Below, in pieces: positions 16,169 to 27,317 of a stretch of DNA of 33,571 nucleotides. Both the position numbers and the translations under genes were made by a program. The DNA is from Phaeoceros laevis (Eukaryota; Anthocerotophyta; Anthocerotopsida; Notothyladales), in the NCBI GenBank assembly GCA_049999765.1, contig JBNGIQ010009260.1, positions 133,462-167,032 of the forward strand. Reading direction: 5' to 3'. Numbering within the stretch: the first letter of the stretch is position 1; each line of letters opens with the position of its first letter. Under the pieces are notes generated by a model that did no database searches, was not told the DNA's origin, and was given only the letters and a program-made list of their open reading frames with translations.

Positions 16169-18357
16169 ATGTCACTGGCGATCCTGGATGCGCGAGTGGT
16201 GGTTGCTCTCGACTTTGGAACTACATTCTCAGGATTTGCTTACGCTCACAAGACAGCACCCAATGATGTGTACAAGTTCTACGAGTGGCCTGACTCCGCC
16301 AAGGGAGGAGGGAGGCCATACTGTAAGACGCAGACTGGCCTCTACTACGTTCCGCAAGACGGCGATTCGGAGGAGTACGACCTCAAGGATTGGGGGTGGA
16401 CGGCCCAAGTGAGCTACACAGATGCGGTTCAGCAGGCTGCCAGAGCTCATCGCCGGCAAGAGCTTCGTCGGAAGAACAATCTGCCTGCGGATGGAGAAAT
16501 TCCAGGTCAAGTAGGTGTCTACATCACCAAGTTCAAGCTGCATTTGGCAGGGGAGGAGAATGTTGGCAGGAGTGTTGTTGGCGCTCTCACCGCTGAGAGA
16601 CTGCCTCTCGGGCTGACAACGGAAAGGTGCATCAGCGACTATTTGGCCAAGATATCGGCCTTCATCTTTGAGCAGCTGCAGAAAAAATTCGGGGACCAGC
16701 TGGCCAGAAGGGATGTAAGTGCTCAAAAATTGTGCATCAATTGGCTCCTACCGTTCAGCACAGTTGTTGCGTTTCTTCTTACATTTTGGCAGGCTTGCTG
16801 ACGTACTGGCATGCGCAGGTGCAATGGTGCCTGACGGTACCAGCGATCTGGGACGACAGTGCAAAACAAAAGATGAAGGCTTGTGCTGAGAGAGCGGGCA
16901 TGGTGTCTGGTTCCTTCGCTCCCAAAGATGCTGTGACGAGTCCGCACCCGTTGTTGATTATTTTGGAGCCTGAGGCGGCTTCTTTTTACTGTATGTCCAA
17001 GTCCAGACAGCTCGATCTGGAAATTGGAGACCAGTTTTTGATAGCCGACATTGGTGGAGGTATGTTCTGTTGTCTTGACTGGAGTCCCTGGCTGTATTCT
17101 TAGTCTTAGTGAATGTGTTCTGCTTTCTGTTTAATGCTTGCCGTGAGCCTGTGATCCTTTGAAATGTTATGTTGGCAGCTTAGAACTGTGATATCGATAA
17201 CAGTGGTGAGGAACGTGTCCGGATGTTGGTTTGTTGCTGCCCTGTTCACAACTCAGACTGGATGTCAATTTCTAACGAGCGATCTGGATAACTGTGACAA
17301 TACAGGGACAACCGATATTGTGGTACACGCGAAGGCCAGTGACGGTCCCGAATTGAAAGTGAGAGAGGTTCAGGCCAGTAGTGGCGGGCTTTGTGGTGGT
17401 ACTAATGTGGACATGAATTTTGTCAAGTTCCTGCGCCGGGAAATAGGTTGTTTGGAGGATTTCGTCAAAGAGAATGCTTCGCTGCTCCACAATCTGTTAG
17501 GTCGGTGGCAGACTATCAAAAGCACCTTCGACGGGAAGGCGGAGGTCGTGCACAACCTGGATTTGCCTGCCAGACTGGTAAGAGCATGGGAACAGTATGA
17601 TGAGAGTGAAGGCGTGGAGGCAAGAAGCTCAGGCTACGACGAGCTTTATTTGACCAAGGCGGACATGAAAAGCATCTTTGATCCAGTTGTGGACGAGATC
17701 ATTCATCTTATTGAAGCGAAAATGACGGAAGAGGTGAAGGTCCTGATGGTTGTTGGCGGGTTTTCTGCATCCCCATACTTGATGGCCAGGATCACAGAGG
17801 CTTTCCGTCATCGGGTTGAGCAGATCATCAACCCTCCAGAGCCGGGTTGCGCCATTTGTCACGGTGCTCTGCTGATGGGGATAGCTTCGTCAAGTGGAGT
17901 AATCTCCAGGATTTCTAGGAAGACTTACGGCATAAGGATCGCTAGGACGTTCAACAGCATGGTTGATCCTCCTGATCTACGGCAAGTCTACGACGGGCTA
18001 GCCCACTGCACAGATGTATTCGAACCGTTTGTTTGCAAAGGTTCTGAGGTGGAAGTAGATCAGCGCGTCAGCGAAGTTTACTATCCTGCACTGTACGGCC
18101 AGAAAGCGATGGGGATTCGTGTGTTCAGCTGCAGTGGAGATACCGTTCCGGGATACGTCAGAGATGAAGGAGTGGTATGTGAGGGGAGTTTTACAATGGA
18201 TATATTTGATGGGATGGAGCTAGAAAAGGGTCGGGCCGTCAGTGTGTCGATGTTCTTTGGCAGGTCTGCGATTGAGGTGCAGGCGCAGCGGATCAACTTT
18301 GGGGACACCACCGCAGTCGAAAAACTTCCGATGCGTGTGGAGTTCAATCACTCGTAA
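16169..18357 (+). CDS. HSPA12-like Hsp70 ATPase, copy B, the only intact copy
   Basis: Three exons (16169-16714, 16819-17059, 17306-18357) join in frame to 612 residues. Junctions are GTAAGT/GCAG (phase 0) and GTATGT/ACAG (phase 1). The ATG at 16169 gives [17 protein letters not shown]; other copies start likewise with MSLA, so the longer open frame upstream is not used. Hsp70/actin-fold motifs in order: phosphate 1 [15 protein letters not shown] (near residue 13), [19 protein letters not shown] (about 183), [10 protein letters not shown], phosphate 2 [14 protein letters not shown], adenosine motif [12 protein letters not shown], and [18 protein letters not shown]. Length and the lack of a canonical peptide-binding domain with EEVD end fit HSPA12, a divergent Hsp70 family known from animals and fungi. 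ATP binding is expected; substrate and location are unknown. It lies downstream of the broken PPR copy. Confidence 0.85.
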
Positions 18358-18973
18358 GCAGGCGCGATGGTTCACAGCCTCGCCAGCGCTTCGGTTTTAC
18401 TACTCTCTGGTGGAATGACAAACCTTTATCATGATCTGATTGTTGTCCTCTCTCGATTGAGCTTAAGGTTTACACCCTCCAATGAAAGTATGAAACCATG
18501 CCTTCCCCCTGTTTTGTTTCAAGGTAGTAGTAGTAGTAGTGATGGTAGAACAAGGGGAAGCTAGTTTCGCAGGTGACATGGACAGATAAGTCACCCTTTG
18601 AGAGGGAAGCAACGTGACCAAAACTCAAGCAACCGTTTGTCGTTAGCTCGTGTGGTAATTTAAAAGTTAGCAAACTTGTTCTGATCACCCATCACCGGTA
18701 GTCTGGGCCAGGTGAAGCTCATTGTCCTGAGATAGGTAGATGCAGTTAGCAATGTGGACCCCTTTCAGCTGGCCGGAGACGGTACCGTGGTTGAAATTCA
18801 AGCAGCACCTGGCCAGGATTACCTTCTGTGCAAATTTCCTCTGTGATCAATTGATCAATTGCTGCTAGTCTAGATAGTAAGTAGATGCTAAGACAGCAAA
18901 CCGTCATGGCTAGCCCCACTCGAGTTACTACGTCCGTTCTCGATACTAGCACTAGTCTAGCCTGTCGAAGTCG
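18358..18973. other. gene-free stretch between convergent HSPA12-like copies B and C
   Basis: Copies B (plus) and C (minus) converge here. I see no coding region. A short GTA trinucleotide run lies at about 18524-18540. The stretch holds both 3' flanks; no clear polyadenylation signal was identified. Confidence 0.5.
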
Positions 18974-21131
18974 TCAGTGATCAAACTGCACAAGCACGGG
19001 GAATGTCTGTACAGCACTGGTGTCGCCGAAATTTTCCCTCCTTGCCCTAACCTCAATGGATGACCGGCCGAAGTACATGGAAACACGGACGGCTCTCTGT
19101 CTCCCCAATCCCGTATGATCACTTATATCCATATCAAAATGCCCCTCAGCGACCACTCCATCATCAGTAACATACCGAGGTACAACATCTCTGCTGCAAC
19201 TGAAGACGCTAATCTGAAGGCTTCGCTGATTTTCGTCCAGTTTAGGGTGGAGCAACTTGCTCTCACAGTGATCTGTTTTCACCTCCGAACCTTTCTGCAC
19301 AAACGCAAGAAATGTCTTGCAGCACCAGCGGTTCCCGTCCGTACCAACTATGAGCAGATTCGAAGGATCGTTCCCTTCCTTGAACGGTCTGATTACTTTG
19401 ATGCCGTAGGTTTTCCTGGAAATCCTGGACTCGATGACGTGACTGCTGGGACATATACCCATAAGGACAGCCCCATGGCAAATGGCACAACCTGGCTCAG
19501 GAGGGTTGATAATCTGCTGAACCTGGTGACGGAAAGCCTGTGTGTGATCCTTTTCATCAAGTAGGGGGAAGCAAAAATCCGCCAACAACCGTCAGCAACT
19601 TTACTTGTTTGGTCATCTTGGCATCAATCAGGCGAATAATCTCATCCACGACTGGATCCAAGATGCCTCTGATGTCTGCAGTGGTCAATGAAAGCTCTTC
19701 GTAGCCTGAGGTTCTGGGTTCTTAGTCCTGTCGTGGCTTTCCCAAGCTGTTGCCAGACCTGAAGGCAGATCCAGCTCATGGACGATCTCCCTCTCTCCAT
19801 CGAAGGTGCTTTTGATTGTATGCCACCGACCTTGCAGACTGAGAAGCAAGGCAACATTCTCCTTGACATAGGCTTCCAAGCAGCCTATTTCCCGACAAAG
19901 GAAATGAAAGAAGTTGAAGTCCACATTAGTGCCACCACATAGACCCCCACTGCTGGCTTGCACCTCTCTCAGTTTCAGTGGAGCACCATGGGCACTGGCC
20001 TTGGCATGAACCACTATGTCGGTTGTCCCTAGTACACACATCCACATGCAAAGCCAGCCAGCCATTATGTATTGGACAGCTCCGAAGGGCTCCGAAATCA
20101 GACAAGACTCCAATATTATCCAAGGCCTTACATGCATAAGATAAACAAGTCTGTCAAGATTAGACTACAGGTGGGTGCTCTTTAACAGAGGACCAGAGCA
20201 GGATAGTTTTGCCTGCGTTGAAGGAGAGACTGTACACGTACCTCCACCAATGTCTGCTATGAGAAACTGGTCGTTCAGCTTGAGATCCGTCCCAAGGTGT
20301 TTGGACTTGTTCCAAGAGTAAAATGAGGCTGCCTCAGGCTCCAGAATAATCAAAAGCGGGTGGGGACTGGGCAGTGCTTCCTTGGGTGTGGACAATCCGG
20401 CCACGATGCCAGCTTTCTCTGCGCACATCCTCATTTTCTGCTTTGCACTGTCATCCCAAATCGCTGGCACCGTCAGGCACCATTGCACCTGCCATTCAGA
20501 ACGTTCGTCAGAGCTGGAAGAAAAAGCCGCCAATTGATCAACCTTCTTGGCATACGAAGAACCGACGCAATCCTACTTACATCCTTCTTCGTCAGCTGGT
20601 CTCCAAAACGCTTCTGGAGTTGGTCGAAGATGAAGATATCTTGCCCAAGTAGTCCGTAATACATCTCTCCACTGACAATCCTGAGGGCAGTGCCTCAGCA
20701 GCGAGAGGGCCAACCACGCTCGTGCGCGCATTTTCCTCCCCCGCCAAATGCAGCTTGAACTTAGTGATATACAAACCCACATCATCTTTGCCCAGAGGTG
20801 GGCCTTGCGGCAGCAAATTCTTCTTCTGATGCACCTCTTGTTGCAATTTGCGGTGATCTCTAAAAGCTCGCTGCACCGCGGCATTGTAGCTCACCAATGC
20901 CGTCCACCCCCATTCTTTCAGCTCGTACGTGTCATCAGAACCACCATGAACGTAGTGCAGACTTGTCGGGGTCTTACAGTAAGGCCTGCCTCCCACCTTG
21001 GTGGAATCAGGCCAGTCGTACAGCTTGTAGACATCGCCCGGAGAGCTCCTGTGAGCGTATGCAAATCCAGAGAACGCAGTTCCGAATTCGAGCCCAACGA
21101 CCACCCGCGCGTCACACATGGCCAGCGACAT
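18974..21131 (-). pseudogene. HSPA12-like Hsp70 gene, copy C, several frameshifts
   Basis: On the minus strand the same three-exon layout as copy B is seen: exon 1 21131-20581, exon 2 20488-20242, exon 3 20028-18974, with conserved splice signals. Exon 2 is open ([19 protein letters not shown]). Defects: near 20625 four bases are missing relative to B, so [15 protein letters not shown] becomes KISSSSTNSRS with an early stop while FIFDQLQKRFGDQL continues in another frame. Near 19710 the frame is lost before the expected SGYDELYL. Near 19580 VVGGF is followed by a shift and stop. The end ([21 protein letters not shown] to the stop at 18974) is open again. The phosphate-1 motif reads GLEFGTAFSG, with Glu for the usual Asp. 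This copy is surely non-functional as an Hsp70. Confidence 0.85.
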
Positions 21132-21387
21132 TGTGGACAAGTTTCAGGCGGAAGCTGACGCAGAGTGTGAAGGAAGTGCGGAGGAGACGAAGCATTCTCT
21201 GAAAGGCTTCACTCTCGGGAAGGCTTACTCTCGGAGAGAGGCTTTACGCTAACCACGCGTCACTACGCGCTAGGGGAATGGGGAGCGTAACCTGCGCGTA
21301 ACATTCAGGCAGGGAGTTACAAGGTCATCCTGTAGACCTGTACATAGTATTGGTTCTGGCCTCGCAGAGGGAACGCGAGAAGCAACA

Positions 21388-23211
21388 ATGGGACTTGTCT
21401 TCAGCGCCCTCCGGCGCCTGCTGCCTGAATTCTGCCATCCTAGGTTGTCCATGGATGTGAAGGCTCTGTGCCGAAACAAGGAGGATCAGAATATAGTCCT
21501 GTACAGGCTGCTCGAACTTTGCAGAGTCTGTCAGAATGGACCAGTAGCAGATCTTCCACCGGTATGCTTACCAAATCGCAATGGCAACCCGGTTGATCCA
21601 GCGTTCCCGATCACAATGGCAGCTGGACTCAGAGAATTGGAGTTCCTGCAGGGACAGCTTTGGTTACTGCTGTCAATACGTGATGGTGAGAAAATGAAAT
21701 CCAGGAATGCTTCCAGTGCCTCGAAGTTTGGGACAGCGCTAGCTCCCACACGAGACCGTACTGCAGGATCAGAGAAGCTGCAATTGGCTGAACAGGGAAG
21801 CACTAACCTACAGATGCACGAGGAAGTCCAACAGCAGCCGAGAAATGCGGCAGGGGAGTATGCGCAGGTAGACCTTGAGAAGCAGGTAATTGCTACCGAA
21901 AGCGGGACAGCTCCAACTCACAGCGGGGAGGCGAAATTTTTGAAAACCGCAGAGGAGCTGGAATCAGCTCAACAGTGCATCCTCAACCTGCGGAGGGAAT
22001 TGCGTGATCTGCAGCAGCAGTCTGTAAATGCCACAGAGGAGCACCAGCGGAAGGCGAGGGATGCGACGGCACATTTTGAGACACTGCTGAGTGCCGTAAA
22101 GCAGGAGCACGGTGAGGTGCGCGGTCAGGATAGGGCTCGAATAGCATTTCTGGAAGAAAGATGTCAGTCTTTCCAGGCGGAAGCCAAACTTCTTCAGGGA
22201 CAAATCAGCCAGCTTGAAGCACAGGCAAGTCGGCAGACTTCTGCTGGTGGCTCGTACCTTGATTCCGCAGGTACTCCGAGTGACGTGCAGCTCCTGGCGG
22301 ACAAATTGAAGCAAACGCTTGCCAGTTTCACAAAGGCGTTGATGTATGGAAAGGGGAACGTGCCCAAGGATGAAGCAAGGGAGGTCGCCAACGCTTTTCT
22401 GTCTGATGCAGAACTTGCACGGAGGTCGGATGTCAAGTTTTGTTACCAGAGCATGGTTGCATCCACTGTTTTCTATGGTTTCGAGGCTGAGGACTTCCAC
22501 GTTGAAGAATGTTTGTCTTCGGAGCTGGACTGGGAGAAGAAGCGTGATGAAAATTACCGCCAGTACAAGGAGCTTAGCTTCAACCAAGATGAGAACGTCG
22601 TCGGCAACCTGGCTATTGCAATGGACAATGTTAGGTCAGATCGTGTGGCAAGTTGCCACATTCCAGGCAGTTTGAACGGCTGTCCGACAAGCTGCTCAGA
22701 AGGCTCAAGTTGCGTTTGCGGCCGAGAGAGGTTTTTGATGTTTTGTTGCCGGAAGGTGGAAGAGTTGATGTGGTCAGAGCTCGGAGACTTTTGGACTGAG
22801 CGGACACAAGATGGAATGGAGGACATGAAACTGAGCGAGCAGCTTCTTCCATTGCTGACCTGTGTGTGGCTGTCTCACCTCCTTGTTCATTCGTTCCAGC
22901 AACCAGCTGTCCTTCTCAAGGTACATGGTGCCCCAGTGCTTTGCAAATGATATATGTAGATCTTTAAATCGTTCATCTTAGCATCCAGCGGTGGTTATTT
23001 CGGAAATGTCCTTACGGCTTTTGGTTTGCAGATGAAGAGAGGACTGAAGTTCGATCCAGAATACATGGAGAAGGTGCTGGTGCAAGACGAAGAGCTCAGT
23101 GATAGGGATGAATCTGTCCTCAGAGTCGCTTTCATCGTTGTTCCCGGCTTTCGTATTGGCAGGTCAATTGTTAGGGGCCAAGTTTATATACAACACCAGT
23201 TTCAGCATTGA
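21388..23211 (+). CDS. GIL1/IRKI-like DUF641 coiled-coil protein
   Basis: Two exons, 21388-22920 and 23032-23211 (intron GTACAT...TTGCAG, phase 0), give 570 residues. The middle (about residues 180-300) is Glu/Gln/Leu-rich with coiled-coil character. The C-terminal part resembles the DUF641 domain of plant GRAVITROPIC IN THE LIGHT 1 and IRKI proteins: YQSMVASTVFYGFEAEDF (near residue 353), LTCVWLSHLLVHSFQQP (near 494), KRGLKFDPEYMEKVLV right after the intron, and VAFIVVPGFRIGRSIV at 543 leading to VYI near the end. In that family the corresponding block is a FxVxxGSxFSExYMESV-like segment followed by VxPGFxIGxxxxxxxVY. The splice join falls in the conserved block, which supports the model. 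The family acts in root gravitropism or kinase interaction in Arabidopsis; its role here is unknown. The N-terminal 150 residues are not recognised, and a small intron there cannot be excluded. Confidence 0.7.
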
Positions 23212-23809
23212 ATTGATGGTATGACAAGGACAGTCTTTGCTCAGAAGAATTAAGCTCAGCCTTGTACCATGATCTCCATGTACCCTTTCAACATGTAAAA
23301 CGTTGCATCTTATAATTACTTGTAAGCACACCCTATATACTCAGAGTTACAAACCTTAAAAGTGCATTCACAAGTTTCAAACCTAGCATACTAACATCCA
23401 TATGAAAAGTTTTGACCCTCACTGTTGTATAGGCCTCCATCTTCAATTTGCATAGCCCTCCATGTAAATTGTATCTTGCATAGCTATGTCTTGCATACTC
23501 CTCCATGTAAATTGTGCACAGGTCTTTCTGGTATAGCCCTCCATGTAAAGAGTGCATGTATTGCCTAGAGATGGCTATGCTTTTGGTTTCCTAAGATAGG
23601 TTACACATTCATTCACATGTCACAAGTTAAGATCTGGATTATGCCAAGTACCTGATGTAGCACAACATTACAACGACATCCGGTTATGATTTCAAGCTGA
23701 CATAAAGAAACGCTCTTCCGCAGTGTCTAAAGATTGGCCGTGGCTCATAGCTCAGAAGCAGGCATCTGTAAATTAAAATAGCGTTCAGCAGACACAGGAT
23801 TGAATTTAC
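23212..23809. other. gene-free stretch with degenerate 20-40 bp repeats
   Basis: No gene is visible. At about 23425-23555 a phrase close to CATAGCCCTCCATGTAAATTG recurs about four times with variable spacing, a decayed minisatellite. It lies where exon 3 of the truncated minus-strand HSPA12-like copy D would be expected, but no exon 3 motif ([18 protein letters not shown]) is found. Confidence 0.65.
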
Positions 23810-24729
23810 CTCCACCAATGTCCGCTATCAGGAACTGGTCGTTGACCTTGAGATTCAGTTGTCTCGACTTGATCAAACAGTAAAACGAAGCAGCTTCCGG
23901 CTCCAAAATGATCAACAGGGGGTGGGTGGGGACTTGTCAGGGCATCCTTGGGAGTGAAGAAACCGTACACCATGCCAGCTTTTTCAGCACAAACCTTCAT
24001 CTTTTGCTTTGCGCTGTCGTCCCAGATCGCTGGTACCGTCAGGCACCACTGCACCTGTGATCTCATTTCAATTCAATAGCTGGGGTGGTCGCTTCAAAAG
24101 TGGCACAGAGACCAAGTAGAGTCACAATGTTCGACTTTTGTCACAAGATAGGGAAAAACGTTTCACTTACATCTCTTCTGGACAGCTGGTCCCCGAATTT
24201 CTTCTGGAGCTGCTCAAAGATGAATGCGGTTATCTTGGCCAAATAGTCGGTAATGCATCACTCCGGTGTAAGCCCAGCAGGCAGTCTGTCAGCAGTGAGG
24301 GGGCCAACGGCACTCCTGCCAACATTCTCCTCCCCTGCCAAATGGAGCTTGAACTTGGTGATGTAGACACCTACTTGACCGCGGGGAATTTCAGAATCTC
24401 CATCCGCAGGCAGATTGTCCTTCCTTCGAAGCTCTTGCTACCGATGAGCTCTGGCAGCCTGCTGAACCGCATCTGTGTAGCTCACCTGGGCCGTCCATCC
24501 CCAAGCCTTGAGCTCATACTCCTCCGGACCGCCATCTTGCCCCGGGACGTAGTAGAGGCCAGTCTGCGTCTTACAATATGGCCGCCCCCCTCCCTTGGTG
24601 GAGTCAGGCCACTCGTAGAACTTGTAGACATCACCGGGCGAGGTCTTGAGAGCACACGCAAATCCTGAAAACGTAGTTCCGAAGTCGAGCGCAACAACAA
24701 CCCGCGCATCCCTGATTGCCAGCGACATG
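23810..24729 (-). pseudogene. HSPA12-like Hsp70 gene, copy D, exon 3 missing
   Basis: Minus strand: exon 1 24729-24171 and exon 2 24054-23810, with conserved splice sites; exon 3 is absent. Exon 1 starts [17 protein letters not shown] and keeps the phosphate-1 motif. It has two in-frame stops: TAG after ARAHR near 24438 (copy B has an Arg codon) and TGA in place of Arg within TPERC near 24257. Exon 2 begins [19 protein letters not shown] and then shifts frame at a C-rich run (SPHPPPVDHFG against [12 protein letters not shown]). The phosphate-2 Asp-Gly-Gly region and all the C-terminal part are lost. The frame upstream of the ATG is open by chance. It is a dead, truncated copy. Confidence 0.88.
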
Positions 24730-25047
24730 TTTGCGGATTTGCTCCCGGAACATGAGAAGACAAGCACTGGTGTTTTAGTGACTCTCTGTGGCGTTAAGGT
24801 GTTACGCTTCGGTGTCTGGTACTTGAAGAGTCGCTTTGCCTTTGTAACGTAAGCACTAACTAGGGTTAATATCTCCTGACTAGGTCGACTACACTTAGAA
24901 AACGCTGCAGGAGGCGTGCGTACGAGACTTGCGGCTCGTTGGACTCCGCTAGAGTAAGACTTGCCCCTCGCTGAGGAAGACACGCTTGGCTGGGAGCTTG
25001 TAACCCATTTCAGGCTGCCACTCCACTTTAATTTTGCCCTTTCAGAA
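24730..25047. promoter_or_regulatory. 318-bp head-to-head intergenic region of HSPA12-like copies D and E
   Basis: The start codons of D (24729, minus) and E (25048, plus) face away from each other with 318 bp between, so this region held both promoters. On the minus strand 24830-24791 matches the block before copies A and B (CTCTTCAAGTACCAGACA ... GAAGCGTAACACC). No equivalent block is evident on the E side. Bidirectional regulation is possible but not shown. Confidence 0.45.
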
Positions 25048-27317
25048 ATGTCGCTGGCAATTCGGGACGCGCGGGTGGTCGTTGCGCTTGACTTCGGAAC
25101 TGCATTCTCGGGATTTGCGTATGCTCACAAGACCTCACCAGCAGATGTTTACAAGTTCTACGAGTGGCCCGCATGCACCAAGGGGGGAGGAAGGCCGTAC
25201 TGCAAAACGCATACCGGCCTCTACTACGTTCCAGCCCGAGACAGCTCGTCGGAGCTTTATGAGCTGAAAGATTGGGGATGGACGGCCCTGGTAAGCTACA
25301 CAGAGGCAGCGCAGCAAGCTGCCAGGGATCTCCGCCAGCAAGAACTTCGTCGTAAGGCTAAATTGCCCGGCAGGGATGAACACATTAAGCACTGACGCTT
25401 ACTGCCNNNNNNNNNNNNNNNNNNNNNNNNNNNNNNNNNNNNNNNNNNNNNNNNNNNNNNNNNNNNNNNNNNNNNNNNNNNNNNNNNNNNNNNNNNNNNN
25501 NNNNNNGATGAACACATTACAACTCCTGAGGTCGGCGTCCACATCACCAAATTCAAGCTGCATTTGGCTGGGAAGGAAAATGTTTGCAAGAGCGTCCTTG
25601 GCCCTGTCACTGCTGAAGAGCTGCCTTCCGGGCTGACACCGGAGAGATGCATTACCGACTATTTGGCCAAGATATCCGCCTTCATCTTTGAGCAGCGCCA
25701 GAAGAAGTTCGGAGACCAGCTGACCAGAAGGGATGTGAGTATCTTCACATTTGCAATTGCAATTGCAACTGTAGCTAGATTGCTGTAATGCTAGCGTAGG
25801 TCTCATTGATTTCCAGGATGATTTTTGCCAGCGCAAAATTTCAAGGCGATCTGATTTGAACAACACACAGCTAGATCTGATCCATCAATTTTGGCAGGTG
25901 CAATGGTGCCTGACAGTACCAGCAATTTGGGACGACAGCGCAAAGCAGAAGATGAAGATGTGCGCTGAGAAGGCTGGCATGGTGGCTGGCTACTTCACGC
26001 CCAAGGATGCGGAAGCAAGCCCGCACCCACTCTTGATAGTTTTGGAGCCCGAGGCTGCTTCGTTTTACTGTTGGAACAAGACCAAACATATGGGGCTGGA
26101 CCTCAAGGTGAATGACCACTTTCTCATTGCGGACGTTGGCGGAGGTACGCACCGTAGCTTAAGCACAACTGTTCTCTGTTCCCCATTTCGGCCAACTTGA
26201 ACACCATTTTGGCCAAAAGTTTGAAGTACTGATCCATCAATCATGAATTTTGGAGTTGGATTCAGGAACAACTGACATCGTGGTGCATGCTAAGGCTACC
26301 GATGGTCCTCTACTGACAGTGAGGGAGGTGAAAGCCAGCAGTGGGGGTCTCTGTGGTGGTTCGAATGTGGACATGAACTTCTTCAATTTCATGAACCGGG
26401 AGATAGGCTGCTTCGAGGATTTCGCCAAGCAGAACGTTTCTTTGCTCCTGGGGTTGCAAGGTCGCTGGCAGGCAATCAAACACACCTTTGATGGGGAGAA
26501 GGACGTTGTTCTTGAACTTGATTTGCCTTCCAGGCTGGCCAGAGAATGGGAAAAATATGATGAAAGCCAGTGCCTGGAGCCAAGAAGCTTAGGTTACGAA
26601 GAGCTCTACCTGAACACTGCAGACATCAAGGGCATGTTCGACCCAGTGGTGGATGAGATCATTTGTCTGATTGGAGCTAACCTGACCCAGGAGGTGAAAG
26701 TGCTGATGGTTGTCGGTGGCTTTTCTTAATCACCCTACTTGATCAAGAGGATCAAAGCGACCTTCGGTCATCGAGTTGAGCAAGTCATCAACCCACCAGA
26801 GCCTGGCTCAGCCATTTGCCATGGTGCTGTTCTAATGGGGGTAGCTTCCAACGAGTGCATAGTTTCCAGGATTTCGAGGAAAACGTACGGCACCGCCATA
26901 GCCAGGAGCTTCAACCAGATGGTAGATTTTCGTGACATGCTTGAAGTTGTGGATGGGAAAAGCTACTGTACCAAGGCCTTTCATGTGTTCATCTACAAAG
27001 GTTCAGATGTGGGAGTAGATGACTGCGTGAGCAAAGTTTCCTATCCCGTTTGCCGTGGACAGAAGAACGCAGAGATCAGCGTCTTCAGTTGTAGCAAAGA
27101 CGCGGTTCCGCAGTATGTTACAGATGAAGGAGTAGTCTGTGAGGGCCGTTTTACCATGGACATATCGGATGGGATGGAGCTGGACAAGGAGCGAGCCATC
27201 CGGGTGTCCATGTATTTTGGTACGTCGGCAATCGAGGTGCGTGCCCAGAGAGAGAATTTTGGGGACACCAACAGCGTGGAAACACTCCCAATGCTTGTGC
27301 AGTTTGATCACTCATGA
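25048..27317 (+). pseudogene. HSPA12-like Hsp70 gene, copy E, one in-frame stop and an assembly gap
   Basis: Exons 25048-25734 (containing 100 N), 25898-26144 and 26266-27317. The start [17 protein letters not shown] and all motifs follow copy [16 protein letters not shown] (Thr to Ala in the phosphate-1 motif), [35 protein letters not shown] / TTDIVVHA. In exon 3 the adenosine motif reads VVGGFS, then TAA at 26727-26729, then SPYLIKRIKATFG and an otherwise open frame to the stop at 27317. In copies A and B the stop position is GCA (Ala). The protein would end after roughly two thirds and lack the C-terminal lobe. Apart from this stop, the gene is complete if the gap is a mis-join. I call it a pseudogene, but it could be a recent allele or a sequence error. 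Confidence 0.75.
25407..25506. other. assembly gap (100 N) inside exon 1 of HSPA12-like copy E
   Basis: The 13 bases GATGAACACATTA occur just before the gap (25375) and start its right edge (25507). Joining these two points removes 132 bp and restores a continuous frame (PGRDEHI then [18 protein letters not shown]) agreeing with copies B and D. The stop seen before the gap (AAGCACTGA) therefore lies in suspect sequence. Confidence 0.85.

Noticed and set aside
19115-19564. 149-residue plus-strand open frame
   Set aside because: Antisense shadow of exon 3 of HSPA12-like copy C.
24730-24983. N-terminal extension of HSPA12-like copy D
   Set aside because: The frame is open upstream of MSLA by chance; other copies start at MSLA/MAVRD, and the extension contains the shared upstream block.
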